64,000 nucleotides of DNA from Thermaerobacter marianensis DSM 12885 (GTDB taxonomy: Bacteria > Bacillota > Sulfobacillia > Thermaerobacterales > Thermaerobacteraceae): assembly GCF_000184705.1 (NCBI RefSeq), contig NC_014831.1:868001-932000 (forward strand), written 5' to 3'. Numbering within the stretch: position 1 is the stretch's first letter; every line of letters begins with the position of its first letter. Position numbers and translations under genes: made by a program. The notes below the pieces were generated by a model. That model saw nothing but the letters and a program-made list of their open reading frames with translations. It ran no database searches and had not been told where the DNA came from. Shown piece after piece: positions 35,242 to 43,785 of the stretch.

Positions 35242-36405
35242 ATGGCCGATACGGGAGACGGATTCGAAGGGGTGGTGCGGCGGGAGGAACCGGCCGCGGC
35301 GCGGGAACCCGACGCGGTGCCCGTCCGTCCGGCGGTACCCCGGCCGGGTTCGTCCGGCAGGGGGGTATGGGCCGTGACCGGTAGCACCTGGCCGGCCCCG
35401 GGCGCCCATCCGACCGTCCCGCCGATGGGCTCCGGCCCCGGGGATGCCGGTCCGGGCTCTGGCCGTGGCCCCGGCCCCGGTGGCCCGTCCCCCGGTTTCG
35501 GAGGGACGCCGGCCCCTGGCGCAGCCCCGGTCCCCGCTGCGTGGTGGCGGGCATGGCGGCGCCACCCCCAGGTGACCATCGGCCTGGTGGTGGTCCTGCT
35601 GTACGTGCTGGCCGCCCTGACCGCACCGTGGCTGGCCCCTTACGACCCCGAAGACTTCACCCTCAGCGCCCGGCTGGCCCCACCGGCCTTCCTGCCCGGC
35701 GGCCAGCCCGAGCACCTGCTGGGCACCGACCGGGTGGGCCGCGACCTGCTGACCCGGATGCTCTACGGGGCCCGGGTGTCCCTTCTGGTGGGGGCGGCCG
35801 CGGTCACGGTGGCGGGGGTGGTGGGGTCGGTGCTGGGCGCCGTGGGCGGCTACGCCGGCGGCCTGATCGACCAGGTGCTCTCCCGGGCGGCCGACCTGCT
35901 GATGGCCTTTCCGTACCTGCTCTTCACCATCCTGATGATGGGGATCCTGGGGCCCGGCATCGGCAACCTGATCCTGGCCCTGACCTTCAAGGCATGGGTG
36001 GAGTTCTTCCGGGTGGCGCGAGGCCAGGTGCTGGCGGAGAAGGCCAAGCCCTACGTGGAGGCGGCCCGGGCCATCGGCCGCAGCCACGCCGGCATCCTGG
36101 CGCGGGAGATCCTGCCCAACATTCTGCACGCGCTGCTGGTGGTGGCCACCCTGCGGGCCGGCTACATGATCTTGATGGAGGCGTCCTTGAGCTTCCTGGG
36201 CATCGGCGTCCCCCCCGACGTGCCGGCGTGGGGCTCCATGGTGGCCGAGGGGCGCGACTACCTGGGCACGGCCTGGTGGGTCTCGACCCTGCCCGGCCTG
36301 GCCGTGCTGGTGCTGGTGCTGGCGGTCAATACCCTGGGCGACGGGCTGCGGGAGATGCTGGACCCGCGGCTGCGGGTGGAACGGCTTGAAGGAGGCAGCC
36401 GGTAG
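35242..36405 (+). CDS. ABC transporter permease, DppC/OppC type, with long N-terminal extension
   Basis: A 387-residue permease. Residues about 1-100 are a Gly/Pro-rich extension; the start is supported by GGAGGAGGG eight bases before ATG 35242, so the extension is probably translated. The core has the DppC pattern: GTDRVGRDLLTRMLYGARVSL, EAA-loop EAARAIGRSHAGILAREILPN, and FLGIGVPPDVPAWGSMVAEGRDYL. It forms the membrane channel with the DppB-like partner. A copy of the dispersed 9-mer lies in the extension (35347). Confidence 0.92.
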   Translation: MADTGDGFEGVVRREEPAAAREPDAVPVRPAVPRPGSSGRGVWAVTGSTWPAPGAHPTVPPMGSGPGDAGPGSGRGPGPGGPSPGFGGTPAPGAAPVPAAWWRAWRRHPQVTIGLVVVLLYVLAALTAPWLAPYDPEDFTLSARLAPPAFLPGGQPEHLLGTDRVGRDLLTRMLYGARVSLLVGAAAVTVAGVVGSVLGAVGGYAGGLIDQVLSRAADLLMAFPYLLFTILMMGILGPGIGNLILALTFKAWVEFFRVARGQVLAEKAKPYVEAARAIGRSHAGILAREILPNILHALLVVATLRAGYMILMEASLSFLGIGVPPDVPAWGSMVAEGRDYLGTAWWVSTLPGLAVLVLVLAVNTLGDGLREMLDPRLRVERLEGGSR

Positions 36406-36578
36406 TCTGCCGCCCGGGCGGGACGAACCCGCCGCATCGGGCCCGCACCGGCCGGAACGGAAGCGCTCCGGCCGGTTCCCCCGACATTCCGCCGGCCGCG
36501 CCGGCCCCGCCGGCGGCGGGCGGCGGGGCGCGACACCGGGGGCTGTGGTCGCTCAGCAAATCGGGAGATGATGCAGCC

Positions 36579-37688
36579 ATGGCGATGCCCGTCATCGGCA
36601 TCGCGGCATCGGTGGAAGTCATGACCCCCGCCGCTCGCGGCGGGGGTTCGTCGCCGGTAAGGGGGGCGGGACGGGCCGTGGGCGGGACGGGATCTGCCCC
36701 GGCCTCCCACCCTCTCCACGGCCGGTGGCCCCCACCAGCCATGGACCCGCCTCGTGGACCGGCGGCCGGGGTCGACCCCGGCTCCGACCCGGCCGTCGCA
36801 CCCAGGTCCGCGCTGGAACGGGGATGCAGTCCGGCCCCGGCGTCCGGATCCGGGGCCGGGCCGGGAGGCGGGTCGGCCCCGCGCCCCGCCGAGGACGCCG
36901 AGGGGCCGGTTCCCATCGCCGCCGTCCTGCCCATGACGTACGTCGAGGCGGTGGCGGCAGCGGGCGGCCTGCCGGTGATCCTGCCCGTGGCAGGCCCGGA
37001 GGTGGCGGTGGATCCTTGGCTGGACCGGCTGGACGGCCTGGTGGTGCCCGGGAATTATCCCTTCCTTCCTGCGGACCTGCGGGCGCTGCCGGGGCTGCGG
37101 GAGCAGGCGCCGCGCCGGTATGACTCCGACGTGGCCTGGTTGCGGGGTGCCCTGGCGCGGGGAATGCCGGTCTTGGCCATCTGCCGCGGCATGCAGACCC
37201 TCAACGAGCTCTTGGGCGGAACGTTGACCCGGCGCGTTCATCCGCCAGGGTCCCACCTGCAGGCGGGGCCGGGCCTCACGGGCGGCCACGGCCTGTGGGT
37301 CGAACCCGGCTCCCGCCTGGCGGCTTGCCTTGGCGGTCGCACCCGGCTGCGCGTCAACAGCTACCACGTGGCGGCCGTGCGCCAGGCGGGCCGGGGGTTG
37401 CGGGTCAGCGCCCGGGCCCAGGACGGCGTGGTGGAGGCCATCGAAGGGACGGGCGAGGTCTTCGTCCTCGGGGTCCAGTTCCACCCCGAGCTGATCTGGC
37501 GGGACGAACCGGCCCTGGCGGGCATCTTCACGGGCCTGATCGAGGCGGCGAGGGCGTACCGGGACGGCCGGTCACGAGCGCGCCCGGCGCGAGAGCCGGT
37601 CGAAATGGAGCCGGCTGGGCCGGGTGCGGTGGTGCCGGACCCGGCGGCGGACCAGGCCGTGGTCGCGGCCGGCACGCTGCAGGCTTGA
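36579..37688 (+). CDS. Class I glutamine-amidotransferase-like hydrolase (peptidase C26, PuuD type) with a 95-residue insertion
   Basis: A 369-residue hydrolase related to gamma-glutamyl-GABA hydrolase. The first strand (MPVIGIAAS, residues 3-11) is separated from the second conserved block (MTYVEAVAAAGGLPVILP, about 119-136) by a Gly/Pro/Ala-rich insertion of about 95 residues. In PuuD these are about 20-30 residues apart. The catalytic Cys202 (AICRGMQTLNELLGG) and His302/Glu304 (GVQFHPEL) are intact. The insertion lies before the core fold and may be a flexible loop. ATG 36579 follows GGGAG. As last gene of the AtuA/ABC operon it may cleave a gamma-glutamyl compound imported by the transporter; that is inference. 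Confidence 0.88.
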   Translation: MAMPVIGIAASVEVMTPAARGGGSSPVRGAGRAVGGTGSAPASHPLHGRWPPPAMDPPRGPAAGVDPGSDPAVAPRSALERGCSPAPASGSGAGPGGGSAPRPAEDAEGPVPIAAVLPMTYVEAVAAAGGLPVILPVAGPEVAVDPWLDRLDGLVVPGNYPFLPADLRALPGLREQAPRRYDSDVAWLRGALARGMPVLAICRGMQTLNELLGGTLTRRVHPPGSHLQAGPGLTGGHGLWVEPGSRLAACLGGRTRLRVNSYHVAAVRQAGRGLRVSARAQDGVVEAIEGTGEVFVLGVQFHPELIWRDEPALAGIFTGLIEAARAYRDGRSRARPAREPVEMEPAGPGAVVPDPAADQAVVAAGTLQA

Positions 37689-37811
37689 CCGGCCGTCACG
37701 CTGCAACCCGCCCGCCGGCGCCAACCGGTTGCCGGCCGCAAGCGCGTGGGGCTCGGGAAGGCGGCCGCGCTCCGAAACGAGGACGTTGGTGTCGAGAACG
37801 ATCGCTTTCAC
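37689..37811 (-). pseudogene. Truncated PIN-domain toxin (VapC-like remnant)
   Basis: A GTG at 37811 overlaps the antitoxin stop (the classic vapBC arrangement) and begins VKAIVLDTNVLVSE, the first strand of a PIN nuclease with the catalytic Asp. After about 14 codons the similarity stops and the frame becomes Arg-rich low-complexity, running into the 3' end of the C26 hydrolase gene on the other strand. The rest of the PIN domain (about 110 residues) is missing, so the toxin is dead and the antitoxin is orphaned. Confidence 0.75.
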
Positions 37812-38107
37812 CGGTTGCGTTCACGGCGGCTTTCCTCAATGACCGCCTCGATCTCGTCGAGACCCAGCCGGTCCAAGCCCCGCTGCCGGGCGTGCTCCGT
37901 CATACGCCCTACGGCGAGCAAGGCTTGGGCCTGGTGGATCACTTGCAAGGTTTCATCGAGATTGTCACCATCGATGCCGACCAGTAGGGCCTGAGGCTCT
38001 CCGTTGGAGGTGACCACGGCGTGCTCGCCTTTCCGGAGGGCCCGCCAAATGGCCTTCCCTTTCAACCGGAGATCGCGGATCGTCACGAATCGGAGCACCG
38101 CGTTCAC
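37808..38107 (-). CDS. Phd/YefM-type antitoxin
   Basis: A 99-residue protein. VTIRDLRLKGKAIWRALRKGEHAVVTSNGEPQALLVGIDGD is the DNA-binding Phd/YefM fold. The remainder is helical (LDETLQVIHQAQALLAVGRMTEHARQRGLDRLGLDEIEAVIEE), suitable for toxin contact. Its stop overlaps the start of the truncated PIN gene. It may still bind its own promoter or neutralise another PIN toxin. Confidence 0.85.
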   Translation of the reverse strand: MNAVLRFVTIRDLRLKGKAIWRALRKGEHAVVTSNGEPQALLVGIDGDNLDETLQVIHQAQALLAVGRMTEHARQRGLDRLGLDEIEAVIEESRRERNR

Positions 38108-38565
38108 CCCCTGCCGATGTGTGTACGTATCGTAGCATCACGGTGTCACAGCCACCATCCGAGTTGAAAGCACCTTCCGCTGCCGCGCGATGAGCCGTCG
38201 CTCTGCCGGCGCCGTGCGAGAACGGTCAAAAGGGCAGGGGCGGCCGTTGCTGCTACCGCGGCGGCCCGGGCCGGGGCACGACCGAAAGCCGGGAGCGTCG
38301 CCGGGGAGGGCCGGCGCCGGAAGGCGGCCCGTTGGACCGACGGTACCGCCCCCGGTGCCTGCTCGGCCATCCCCCGTTGCGGACCCAGGAAGACTGGCGG
38401 CCCACGGCGAACCCCTCCAGGAAATGGACGGCCGGTTGTTGCGATGGCATCCACCGTTGCTCCGCCAAGTCGTCGCACCGGGCTGCGGCTTGGCGGACGT
38501 CCGGTGGTGCCGGTCCCGGCGCGTTCGAACACGGAATTCCGCCGATCCCTAAGGAGGGAGTCCTG
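38108..38565. other. 458-bp spacer upstream of the amidohydrolase
   Basis: No convincing gene. TGTGTACGTATCGTAGCATCA just upstream of the antitoxin (about 38119-38139) is AT-richer than its surroundings and may hold its promoter. GGTGGTGCCGG near 38501-38511 vaguely recalls a T-box core but lacks the conserved ACCGCGG context. The AAGGAGGGAG of the downstream gene ends the region. Confidence 0.4.
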
Positions 38566-39822
38566 GTGTCCGCGCTTCCTGCCCCCTGGGGCCCGCGCCT
38601 CGAGGCACTGTTCAGCACCATGGTGGCCTGGCGGCGCCACCTGCATCAGTACCCCGAGCTGTCCTTCCAGGAGGTGGAGACCCCGCGCTTCATCGCCGAG
38701 CGGCTGCGGGAGGCGGGCATTGCCGTCCGCACCGGGGTCGGCGGGCGCGGGGTGGTGGGCGTGATCGAGGGGGCCCGGCCGGGCCCGACCGTGGCCCTGC
38801 GGGCCGACTTCGACGCCCTGCCCATCCAGGACGAGAAGGACGTGCCCTACCGGTCGCGGGTCCCGGGCGTTATGCACGCTTGCGGTCACGACGCCCACAC
38901 GGCGACCCTGCTGGCGGTGGCGCGGGTCCTGGCGGATGAACGCCAGCACCTGCGGGGCCGGGTGGTGCTGATCCACCAGTTCGCCGAGGAGGTGGCGCCG
39001 GGAGGCGCCAAGCCCATGATCGAGGACGGGTGCCTGGACGGAGTCGACGTGATCTTCGGCACCCACCTGTGGACGCCGATGCCCGTGGGCCGGGTGGGCT
39101 ACTGCCCGGGCTACGCCATGGCCGCTGCCGACCGTTTTGAGATCGAGATCCTGGGCCAGGGGTGTCACGCCGCGGCGCCGCACCAGGGGGTCGATTCCAT
39201 CCTGGTGGCAGCCCAGGTGGTCACGCAGCTGCAGCAGGTGGTGGGGCGGATGATCGACCCGCTGGAGCCGGCGGTGGTGTCAGTGGGGACGCTGCACGCC
39301 GGTACGGCCTTCAACGTGATCCCCGCCACCGCCACCCTGGCGGGGACGGTGCGGACCTTGAGCCCCGCGGTGCGGGACCGGATGGAGACCCTGCTCGAGC
39401 GGCTGGTGCGGGGGACGTGCGACGCCTATGGGGCCGGATACCGGTTCAAGTACGAGCGCGGCTACCCGGCCCTGTTCAACCACGAGGACATGACGGCCTT
39501 CGCGGCCGAGGCCATCGGCCGCTACGCCGGCGTCGAGGCCGTGGAGCGGGTGGCGCCGGTGATGGGCGGCGAGGACTTCGCTTACTACCTCGAGAAAGTG
39601 CCGGGCTGCTTCTTCTTCACGGGGGCAGGGAACCCGGAGGTGGGGGCGTCGTACCCCCACCACCACCCGCGCTTCGACATCGACGAGCGGGCCATGCTGG
39701 TGGCGGGCCGGGCGCTTTTGGCGGTGACGCTGCGGTACCTGCTGGGCGACGAGGAACTCGAACGGCGGGCTGGGGCCGTGTTGGACGGCGGACTGGGCCG
39801 GGGGTCTGGGGAGGAAGGGTGA
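38566..39822 (+). CDS. M20-family amidohydrolase (N-acyl amino acid / aminoacylase type)
   Basis: A 418-residue metal-dependent amidase of subfamily M20D, releasing amino acids from N-acyl or amide precursors. WRRHLHQYPELSFQE starts the domain. Metal-site residues are in ACGHDAHTATLL, FAEEVAPGGAKPMIEDG (active Glu) and HLWTPMPVG. The dimerisation domain contains GTLHAGTAFNVIPATATLAGTVRTL, and EDFAYYLEKVPGCFFFTGAG closes it. GTG 38566 has AAGGAGGGAG upstream. Substrate is not predictable; hippurate, indole-acetyl-amino-acid and acyl-amino-acid hydrolases share these motifs. Confidence 0.93.
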   Translation: MSALPAPWGPRLEALFSTMVAWRRHLHQYPELSFQEVETPRFIAERLREAGIAVRTGVGGRGVVGVIEGARPGPTVALRADFDALPIQDEKDVPYRSRVPGVMHACGHDAHTATLLAVARVLADERQHLRGRVVLIHQFAEEVAPGGAKPMIEDGCLDGVDVIFGTHLWTPMPVGRVGYCPGYAMAAADRFEIEILGQGCHAAAPHQGVDSILVAAQVVTQLQQVVGRMIDPLEPAVVSVGTLHAGTAFNVIPATATLAGTVRTLSPAVRDRMETLLERLVRGTCDAYGAGYRFKYERGYPALFNHEDMTAFAAEAIGRYAGVEAVERVAPVMGGEDFAYYLEKVPGCFFFTGAGNPEVGASYPHHHPRFDIDERAMLVAGRALLAVTLRYLLGDEELERRAGAVLDGGLGRGSGEEG

Positions 39823-39922
39823 CGCCTGGCCGGGTGGGGGGGCTGCCAGCTGGGTGAGATGGGTGCAAGCCCCCGAGCGGGCCGGGCGCCAGCGGGTCGA
39901 AAGACGGCCCGGGGGTTCCCCG

Positions 39923-40387
39923 TCAGGGTGGCCCGGGCGCCAGGAAGAGGGCATGGGGGCACACGCTGGCCTCCATCACCGCGGCCGGGGCTGGTTCCAC
40001 CCGGTCGAAGGCGCAAGTGCCCTTACGGTTGTAGTGGCAACCGTGGGACACGCACAACGGCCGGTAGAGGCCCGGGGCGGGGGCCGTGTCCGGTGCCGGG
40101 GCCGCCCCGCGGGCCGACGTCGTCCCCAGGGCCGGGTTCATCCGGGCTCGTTGCGCCCGGACGAACGCGGCCACGTAGCGCTGCCAGGGGAGCCAGAGCC
40201 CCGGCAGCGGCGCGGGGGTGGGACGGAGCGGGAGGTCGGAGGCGGCGCCCGGCTCCCCGGCGGCCGGGAGGATTGCGTCCGGGCGGGGGGATGCCAAGCG
40301 GGCCGTGTCCAGGTGGGGGGATGCCCAGGGTCCCCTGGGCTGGCGGGGGGACGGCGCGTTCCGCGGCTTGGGCGCCTCAGGTTTCAT
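39923..40387 (-). CDS. Small Cys/His-rich (DUF1540-like) protein coupled to nuoB
   Basis: A 154-residue product. ATG 40387 overlaps the nuoB stop by 11 bp, so translation is probably coupled. The first half is Pro-rich with one Trp-rich amphipathic stretch ([20 protein letters not shown]). The end, [21 protein letters not shown] and then SVCPH, has the spacing C-x4-C-x-YN-x-x-G-x-C of DUF1540-type zinc or metal-binding domains. Long frames on the opposite strand are less plausible. I infer it is real from the motif and the overlap; function unknown. Confidence 0.55.
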   Translation of the reverse strand: MKPEAPKPRNAPSPRQPRGPWASPHLDTARLASPRPDAILPAAGEPGAASDLPLRPTPAPLPGLWLPWQRYVAAFVRAQRARMNPALGTTSARGAAPAPDTAPAPGLYRPLCVSHGCHYNRKGTCAFDRVEPAPAAVMEASVCPHALFLAPGPP

Positions 40388-41429
40388 GGGCCACACCGAT
40401 CTTCCGCACCTTGTCCTGCAGCTTGAGGATGGCGTGGACCAGCGCCTCGGGGCGCGGCGGGCAGCCGGCCACGTAGACGTCAACGGGGATGATCTTGTCC
40501 ACGCCGTCCACCACGTTGTAGCCCTGGTAGTACGGCCCGCCGTTGGTGGCGCAAGCACCCATGGAGACGACGAACTTGGGCTCGGCCATCTGGTCGTAGA
40601 GGGTCTTGACCACCGGCGCCATCTTCTCCGTGACCGTGCCCGAGACGATCATCAGGTCCGCCTGGCGCGGCGAGGCGCGGAAGACCGAGCCAATGCGGTC
40701 CAGGTCGGTGCGGGTGCCGCCGGCGGCCATCATCTCGATGGCACAGCAGGCCAGGCCGAAGAGCAGATACCACATCGAGTTGGCCCGGCCCCAGTTGACC
40801 AGCTCCTGGAGCCGGGTGGTCAGGATACCCGGCAGCCACTGCCACACGCCCGGGATGCGCATGGAGGGATGGGCGTCCAGGCGGCGGATCACGTCGGGCT
40901 CCAGCTCGTCCTCCTGGGAGAAGCGGGGCCCTTCGCCGGCGGGGGCCCCCGTCACCTCCGGCTCGGGGCTCTGGGCGGTGATGGCCCGCACCCGGGCTTG
41001 CCGCTCCCGCATCGCCTCCGAAGTGGCGGGCCGGGCGCCCTGGCCGCTGACGGGCGTGGGGTACGGCTTGGATTCGGCGCGGCGTACGGCGGCGCGGAGG
41101 TCGCCGGTGCGGCCGTCTCCTTCCCGTGCGCTGAAGCTGGCGCCGGGGCCGGTGGACCGTTCCCCCTCGCCGGAGCCGGCGCCGCCGGCGGTGGTGGAAC
41201 CGGTGACCGGCGCCCGGGTGCCGTGGCCGGCGGTGGAACGGGTCGTGGGAGCGCGGGTGCCTTGATCGGCCGGGGAACCGGCCGTGGTGGCCCCGGGGCC
41301 ACCGTCGGCGCCGGGGCCCCCTGCGGTCCGGGAGCTGGGGCCCGGCGCATTGGGTCCGTCACCGTGGCGGTCCCCGCCGTCTCTCGCGTTCTCGGGAGGC
41401 CCGGAGGTGCGGTCGCCGTCCTGGGGCAT
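40377..41429 (-). CDS. nuoB: NADH-quinone oxidoreductase subunit B with about 195-residue extension
   Basis: A 350-residue protein. The NuoB domain occupies about 195-350 and ligates iron-sulfur cluster N2, the last before quinone. Cys228 and Cys229 ([12 protein letters not shown]), Cys293 ([12 protein letters not shown]) and Cys323 ([10 protein letters not shown]) are all present. Before it lies a disordered Gly/Thr/Ala-rich extension with repeated TRAP-T-T/GHGTRAP-like units (about 58-76). Most NuoB proteins have fewer than 50 residues there. ATG 41429 has GAGGTGA at good spacing, so the extension seems genuine. No other nuo gene is in the window, so this copy is isolated. Confidence 0.93.
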   Translation of the reverse strand: MPQDGDRTSGPPENARDGGDRHGDGPNAPGPSSRTAGGPGADGGPGATTAGSPADQGTRAPTTRSTAGHGTRAPVTGSTTAGGAGSGEGERSTGPGASFSAREGDGRTGDLRAAVRRAESKPYPTPVSGQGARPATSEAMRERQARVRAITAQSPEPEVTGAPAGEGPRFSQEDELEPDVIRRLDAHPSMRIPGVWQWLPGILTTRLQELVNWGRANSMWYLLFGLACCAIEMMAAGGTRTDLDRIGSVFRASPRQADLMIVSGTVTEKMAPVVKTLYDQMAEPKFVVSMGACATNGGPYYQGYNVVDGVDKIIPVDVYVAGCPPRPEALVHAILKLQDKVRKIGVAHET

Positions 41430-41677
41430 CGGATCACCTCGCAGTCCAACAGAGTGCTGACGAATTCGGCCCCGCGCTGGCCAGTTCCGGCGCTGCAGCC
41501 GGCGCCCGCGACCGCGGTTGCGGCCGCAGCTGCGGCCGCGGGCGGTGGTGGCGCGCCCGGCAGTCCCCGCCCCAGGCGCCTGCGGGCCCCAGGCGCAAGC
41601 GGAGGAGACGGGACGTACCGTCGCTTCCGAGTATGGCCAGAATGGGACAAGGCCTTACGCGGACCAGATGCCTTCCG

Positions 41678-41695
41678 GGACGAACCGGACGAACC
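41678..41695. repeat. Tandem copy of the dispersed GGACGAACC element
   Basis: Two head-to-tail copies of GGACGAACC (41678-41686 and 41687-41695) lie in the spacer between nuoB and the antitoxin. The 9-mer recurs 32 times in the window, in both orientations (full list under findings). This is the only perfectly abutting pair; 54214-54231 is a near-copy pair inside hemY. Confidence 0.9.
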
Positions 41696-41769
41696 GGCCG
41701 TACCGCCACGACGTCGCCTGCCGGCGCGGTGGAAAGAATAGGGTCGACAGATCGCCTCTGGTGCGCTAC

Positions 41770-41816
41770 GGTAAGGAAGAAGGCTTGGAGTAAGAAAGAC
41801 GCGACGTATCCTTACC
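41770..41816 (+). promoter_or_regulatory. Promoter flanked by an inverted repeat, toxin-antitoxin operon
   Basis: TTGGAG (41785-41790) and TATCCT (41807-41812) are 16 bp apart and form a reasonable housekeeping promoter. GGTAAGGA (41770-41777) and TCCTTACC (41809-41816) form an exact 8-bp inverted repeat that spans it, with the right arm covering the -10. This is the expected arrangement for autorepression by the AbrB-type antitoxin. Confidence 0.6.
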
Positions 41817-41868
41817 CAAGGGGTTTGACCTTGCGGGGGTGCTACCGATGCGTGGGGAGGGACCGATC

Positions 41869-42135
41869 GTGGCCGTGGCCAAGGTGACGGCCAAGGGCCA
41901 GGTCACCATTCCCGGCGAGATTCGTGAGCGCCTGGGAATTGCCGAAGGGGATGCGGTTTTGTTCGAGCAGGTCGGGCAGACGGTGACGATGATCCCGATC
42001 AAGCGCCGCAATCCCCTGGAGTTGATCGGCATCCTACCAGCCACCCGACCGTATCCGGGTACGGATGCCATCCGGCGCGAGGTTCGGGAACGGCTCGTGT
42101 CCGCGACCGGCGTTGAGGAGACTCGGAATGAGTGA
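41869..42135 (+). CDS. AbrB-type antitoxin of a VapBC-like pair
   Basis: An 88-residue antitoxin. VAVAKVTAKGQVTIPGEIRERLGIAEGDAVLFEQ is the swapped-hairpin AbrB/VapB DNA-binding domain. The C-terminal half (IGILPATRPYPGTDAIRREVRERL) is the toxin-binding arm. The GTG at 41869 follows GGGGAGGGA; an ATG seven codons earlier is less well placed. Its last 8 bp overlap the PIN toxin start, so the pair is coupled. The operator-promoter lies about 50 bp upstream. Confidence 0.88.
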   Translation: MAVAKVTAKGQVTIPGEIRERLGIAEGDAVLFEQVGQTVTMIPIKRRNPLELIGILPATRPYPGTDAIRREVRERLVSATGVEETRNE

Positions 42136-42538
42136 GAGGGCTTACGTTGACGCCAACGTCCTGCTGCGGATCTTGACCAACGATCCGCCGCAAATGGTCG
42201 ATAGAGCCCGAAAGTTGCTGGCGAGCGTGGCACGAGGGGAGATCACCCTCGTCGTCGAGCCGGTCGTGATGGCAGAAATGGTTTGGGTGCTGTCGTCGTA
42301 CTATAGATTCTCCCGGCAACAGATCGGACAGGCTCTTCTCGAGTTGTGCGAGACCGATGGGTTTGAGGTGAAGGACAAAGCCGTCATCCTTCAGGCGCTA
42401 CGGTCTTACGTGAAATCCAACGTGGACTTCATCGACGCCTACCTGGCCGCACGGTGCAACGACGAGGGTTGTCCCGTATACACCTTCGATAAGGACCACT
42501 TTCAGAGGCTTTCAACGACCTGGCTGGTGCCGGAATGA
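42128..42538 (+). CDS. PIN-domain ribonuclease toxin (VapC type)
   Basis: A 136-residue PIN nuclease. The acidic metal site is complete: Asp in AYVDANVLLRIL, Glu in VVMAEMVWVL, Asp in NVDFIDAYLAARC and Asp in VYTFDKDHFQRL. VapC toxins cleave specific RNAs (often tRNA or rRNA) and are held inactive by the adjacent antitoxin. ATG 42128 overlaps the antitoxin end (ATGAGTGA). Unlike the locus at 37.8 kb this pair is intact. Confidence 0.92.
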   Translation: MSERAYVDANVLLRILTNDPPQMVDRARKLLASVARGEITLVVEPVVMAEMVWVLSSYYRFSRQQIGQALLELCETDGFEVKDKAVILQALRSYVKSNVDFIDAYLAARCNDEGCPVYTFDKDHFQRLSTTWLVPE

Positions 42539-42575
42539 CGCTCGCCCTCGATCCGGCAACGAAGCGGAGCGCCGA

Positions 42576-42597
42576 GGGGGGTGACTTGTCACCCCCC
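42576..42597. terminator. 10-bp inverted repeat between convergent genes
   Basis: GGGGGGTGAC and GTCACCCCCC form a perfect 10-bp inverted repeat separated by TT, midway between the stop of the PIN toxin and the stop of the convergent luciferase-like gene. With a two-base centre it could be a cruciform or protein site rather than a simple RNA hairpin. A bidirectional termination role is inferred from position. Confidence 0.55.
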
Positions 42598-42672
42598 TGC
42601 AGCCCGTCCGGGATGCCGGAGAGGCTTCCTGCCTACGCCCCGCGCACCGGGCGGACGCCGACGGGGACCGCC

Positions 42673-43785
42673 TCAACGGGAAGCGGGCCGGAGGTCAGGG
42701 TGTCCCTCGGTGCCGGCGGCTCCCTCACCGCCACCGTGGCCTTCACCGGTTCCCTGGCCCTTGCGCAACGCCTTGCGCACCGCCGGCGCCACCTTCGTCC
42801 CCAGGAGCTCGATGGCCCGCAGGACCTTCTTGTGGGGCAGCGTGCCCACCGTGAGCTGCAGCAGGAAGCGGTCGTGGTGGAACAGCTCGTGCTGGTAGAG
42901 GATCTTCTCGATGACCTCCTCCGGGTTGCCGACGAAGTCCGCGCCGTGCAGCGACCGCGACCACTCGAACTGCTCCCGGGTCAGCGGCCCCCAGCCCCGC
43001 TCGCGGCCCAGCCGGTCCATGACCTCCTTGAACGCGGGGAAGGCCGTGTCCGCGGCGTCCTTCGACGTGTCGGCGATGAACCCGTGGGAGTTGATGCTGA
43101 GCCGCGGCACCGGATGCCCCGCCTCCCGCGCCGCCTGCCGGAAGATCTCCACCAGCGGCCGGAAGCGCGCGGGGATGCCGCCGATGATTCCCAGCGCCAT
43201 GGGCAGGCCGAGGCGCCCCGCCCGCACCGCCGACTCCGGCGTACCGCCCACGGCGATCCACACCGGGATCGGGTTCTGGATCGGCCGCGGATACACGCCC
43301 CGGTCGCGGATGGGCGGCCGGAACTTCCCCGACCAGGTCACCCGCTCCGACTCCCGCAGCTTGAGCAAGAGGTCCAGCTTCTCCTCGAACAGCGCGTCGT
43401 AGTCCCGCAGGTCGTAGCCGAAGAGGGGGAAGGACTCGATGAAGGAGCCGCGCCCCACCATGATCTCGGCCCGGCCGCCGGAGATCAGGTCCAGGGTGGC
43501 GAACTGCTGGAACACCCGCACGGGGTCGTCGGAGCTGAGCACGTTGACGGCGCTGGTCAAGCGGATCCGCCGGGTGCAGGCCGCCGCCGCGGCCAGCACC
43601 ACGGCGGGTGCCGAGACCACGTAGTCCGGGCGGTGGTGCTCGCCGACGCCGAAGACGTCGAGCCCCACCTGATCGGCCAGCTCGATCTCCTCCAGGAGGC
43701 GCCGGATGCGCTCGGCGGGGCTGATCAATTGCCCGGTCTCGGGGTCGGTGTTGCGGTCGCCGAAGCTGTAGATGCCGATCTCCAA
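42673..43785 (-). CDS. LLM-class (luciferase-like) flavin-dependent monooxygenase
   Basis: A 370-residue TIM-barrel oxidoreductase using [90 protein letters not shown] and [15 protein letters not shown] are typical of the alkanal-monooxygenase-like LLM group. About 25 low-complexity residues end it. The TTG start at 43785 follows AGGGAGG. Substrate unknown; many relatives oxidise sulfonates, nitriloacetate or long-chain aldehydes. Confidence 0.9.
   Translation of the reverse strand: MEIGIYSFGDRNTDPETGQLISPAERIRRLLEEIELADQVGLDVFGVGEHHRPDYVVSAPAVVLAAAAACTRRIRLTSAVNVLSSDDPVRVFQQFATLDLISGGRAEIMVGRGSFIESFPLFGYDLRDYDALFEEKLDLLLKLRESERVTWSGKFRPPIRDRGVYPRPIQNPIPVWIAVGGTPESAVRAGRLGLPMALGIIGGIPARFRPLVEIFRQAAREAGHPVPRLSINSHGFIADTSKDAADTAFPAFKEVMDRLGRERGWGPLTREQFEWSRSLHGADFVGNPEEVIEKILYQHELFHHDRFLLQLTVGTLPHKKVLRAIELLGTKVAPAVRKALRKGQGTGEGHGGGEGAAGTEGHPDLRPASR

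Noticed and set aside
38480-38530. GGTGGTGCCGG upstream of the M20 amidohydrolase as a possible T-box leader
   Set aside because: The conserved T-box core continues as ACCGCGG and needs an AG bulge and terminator; none is present.
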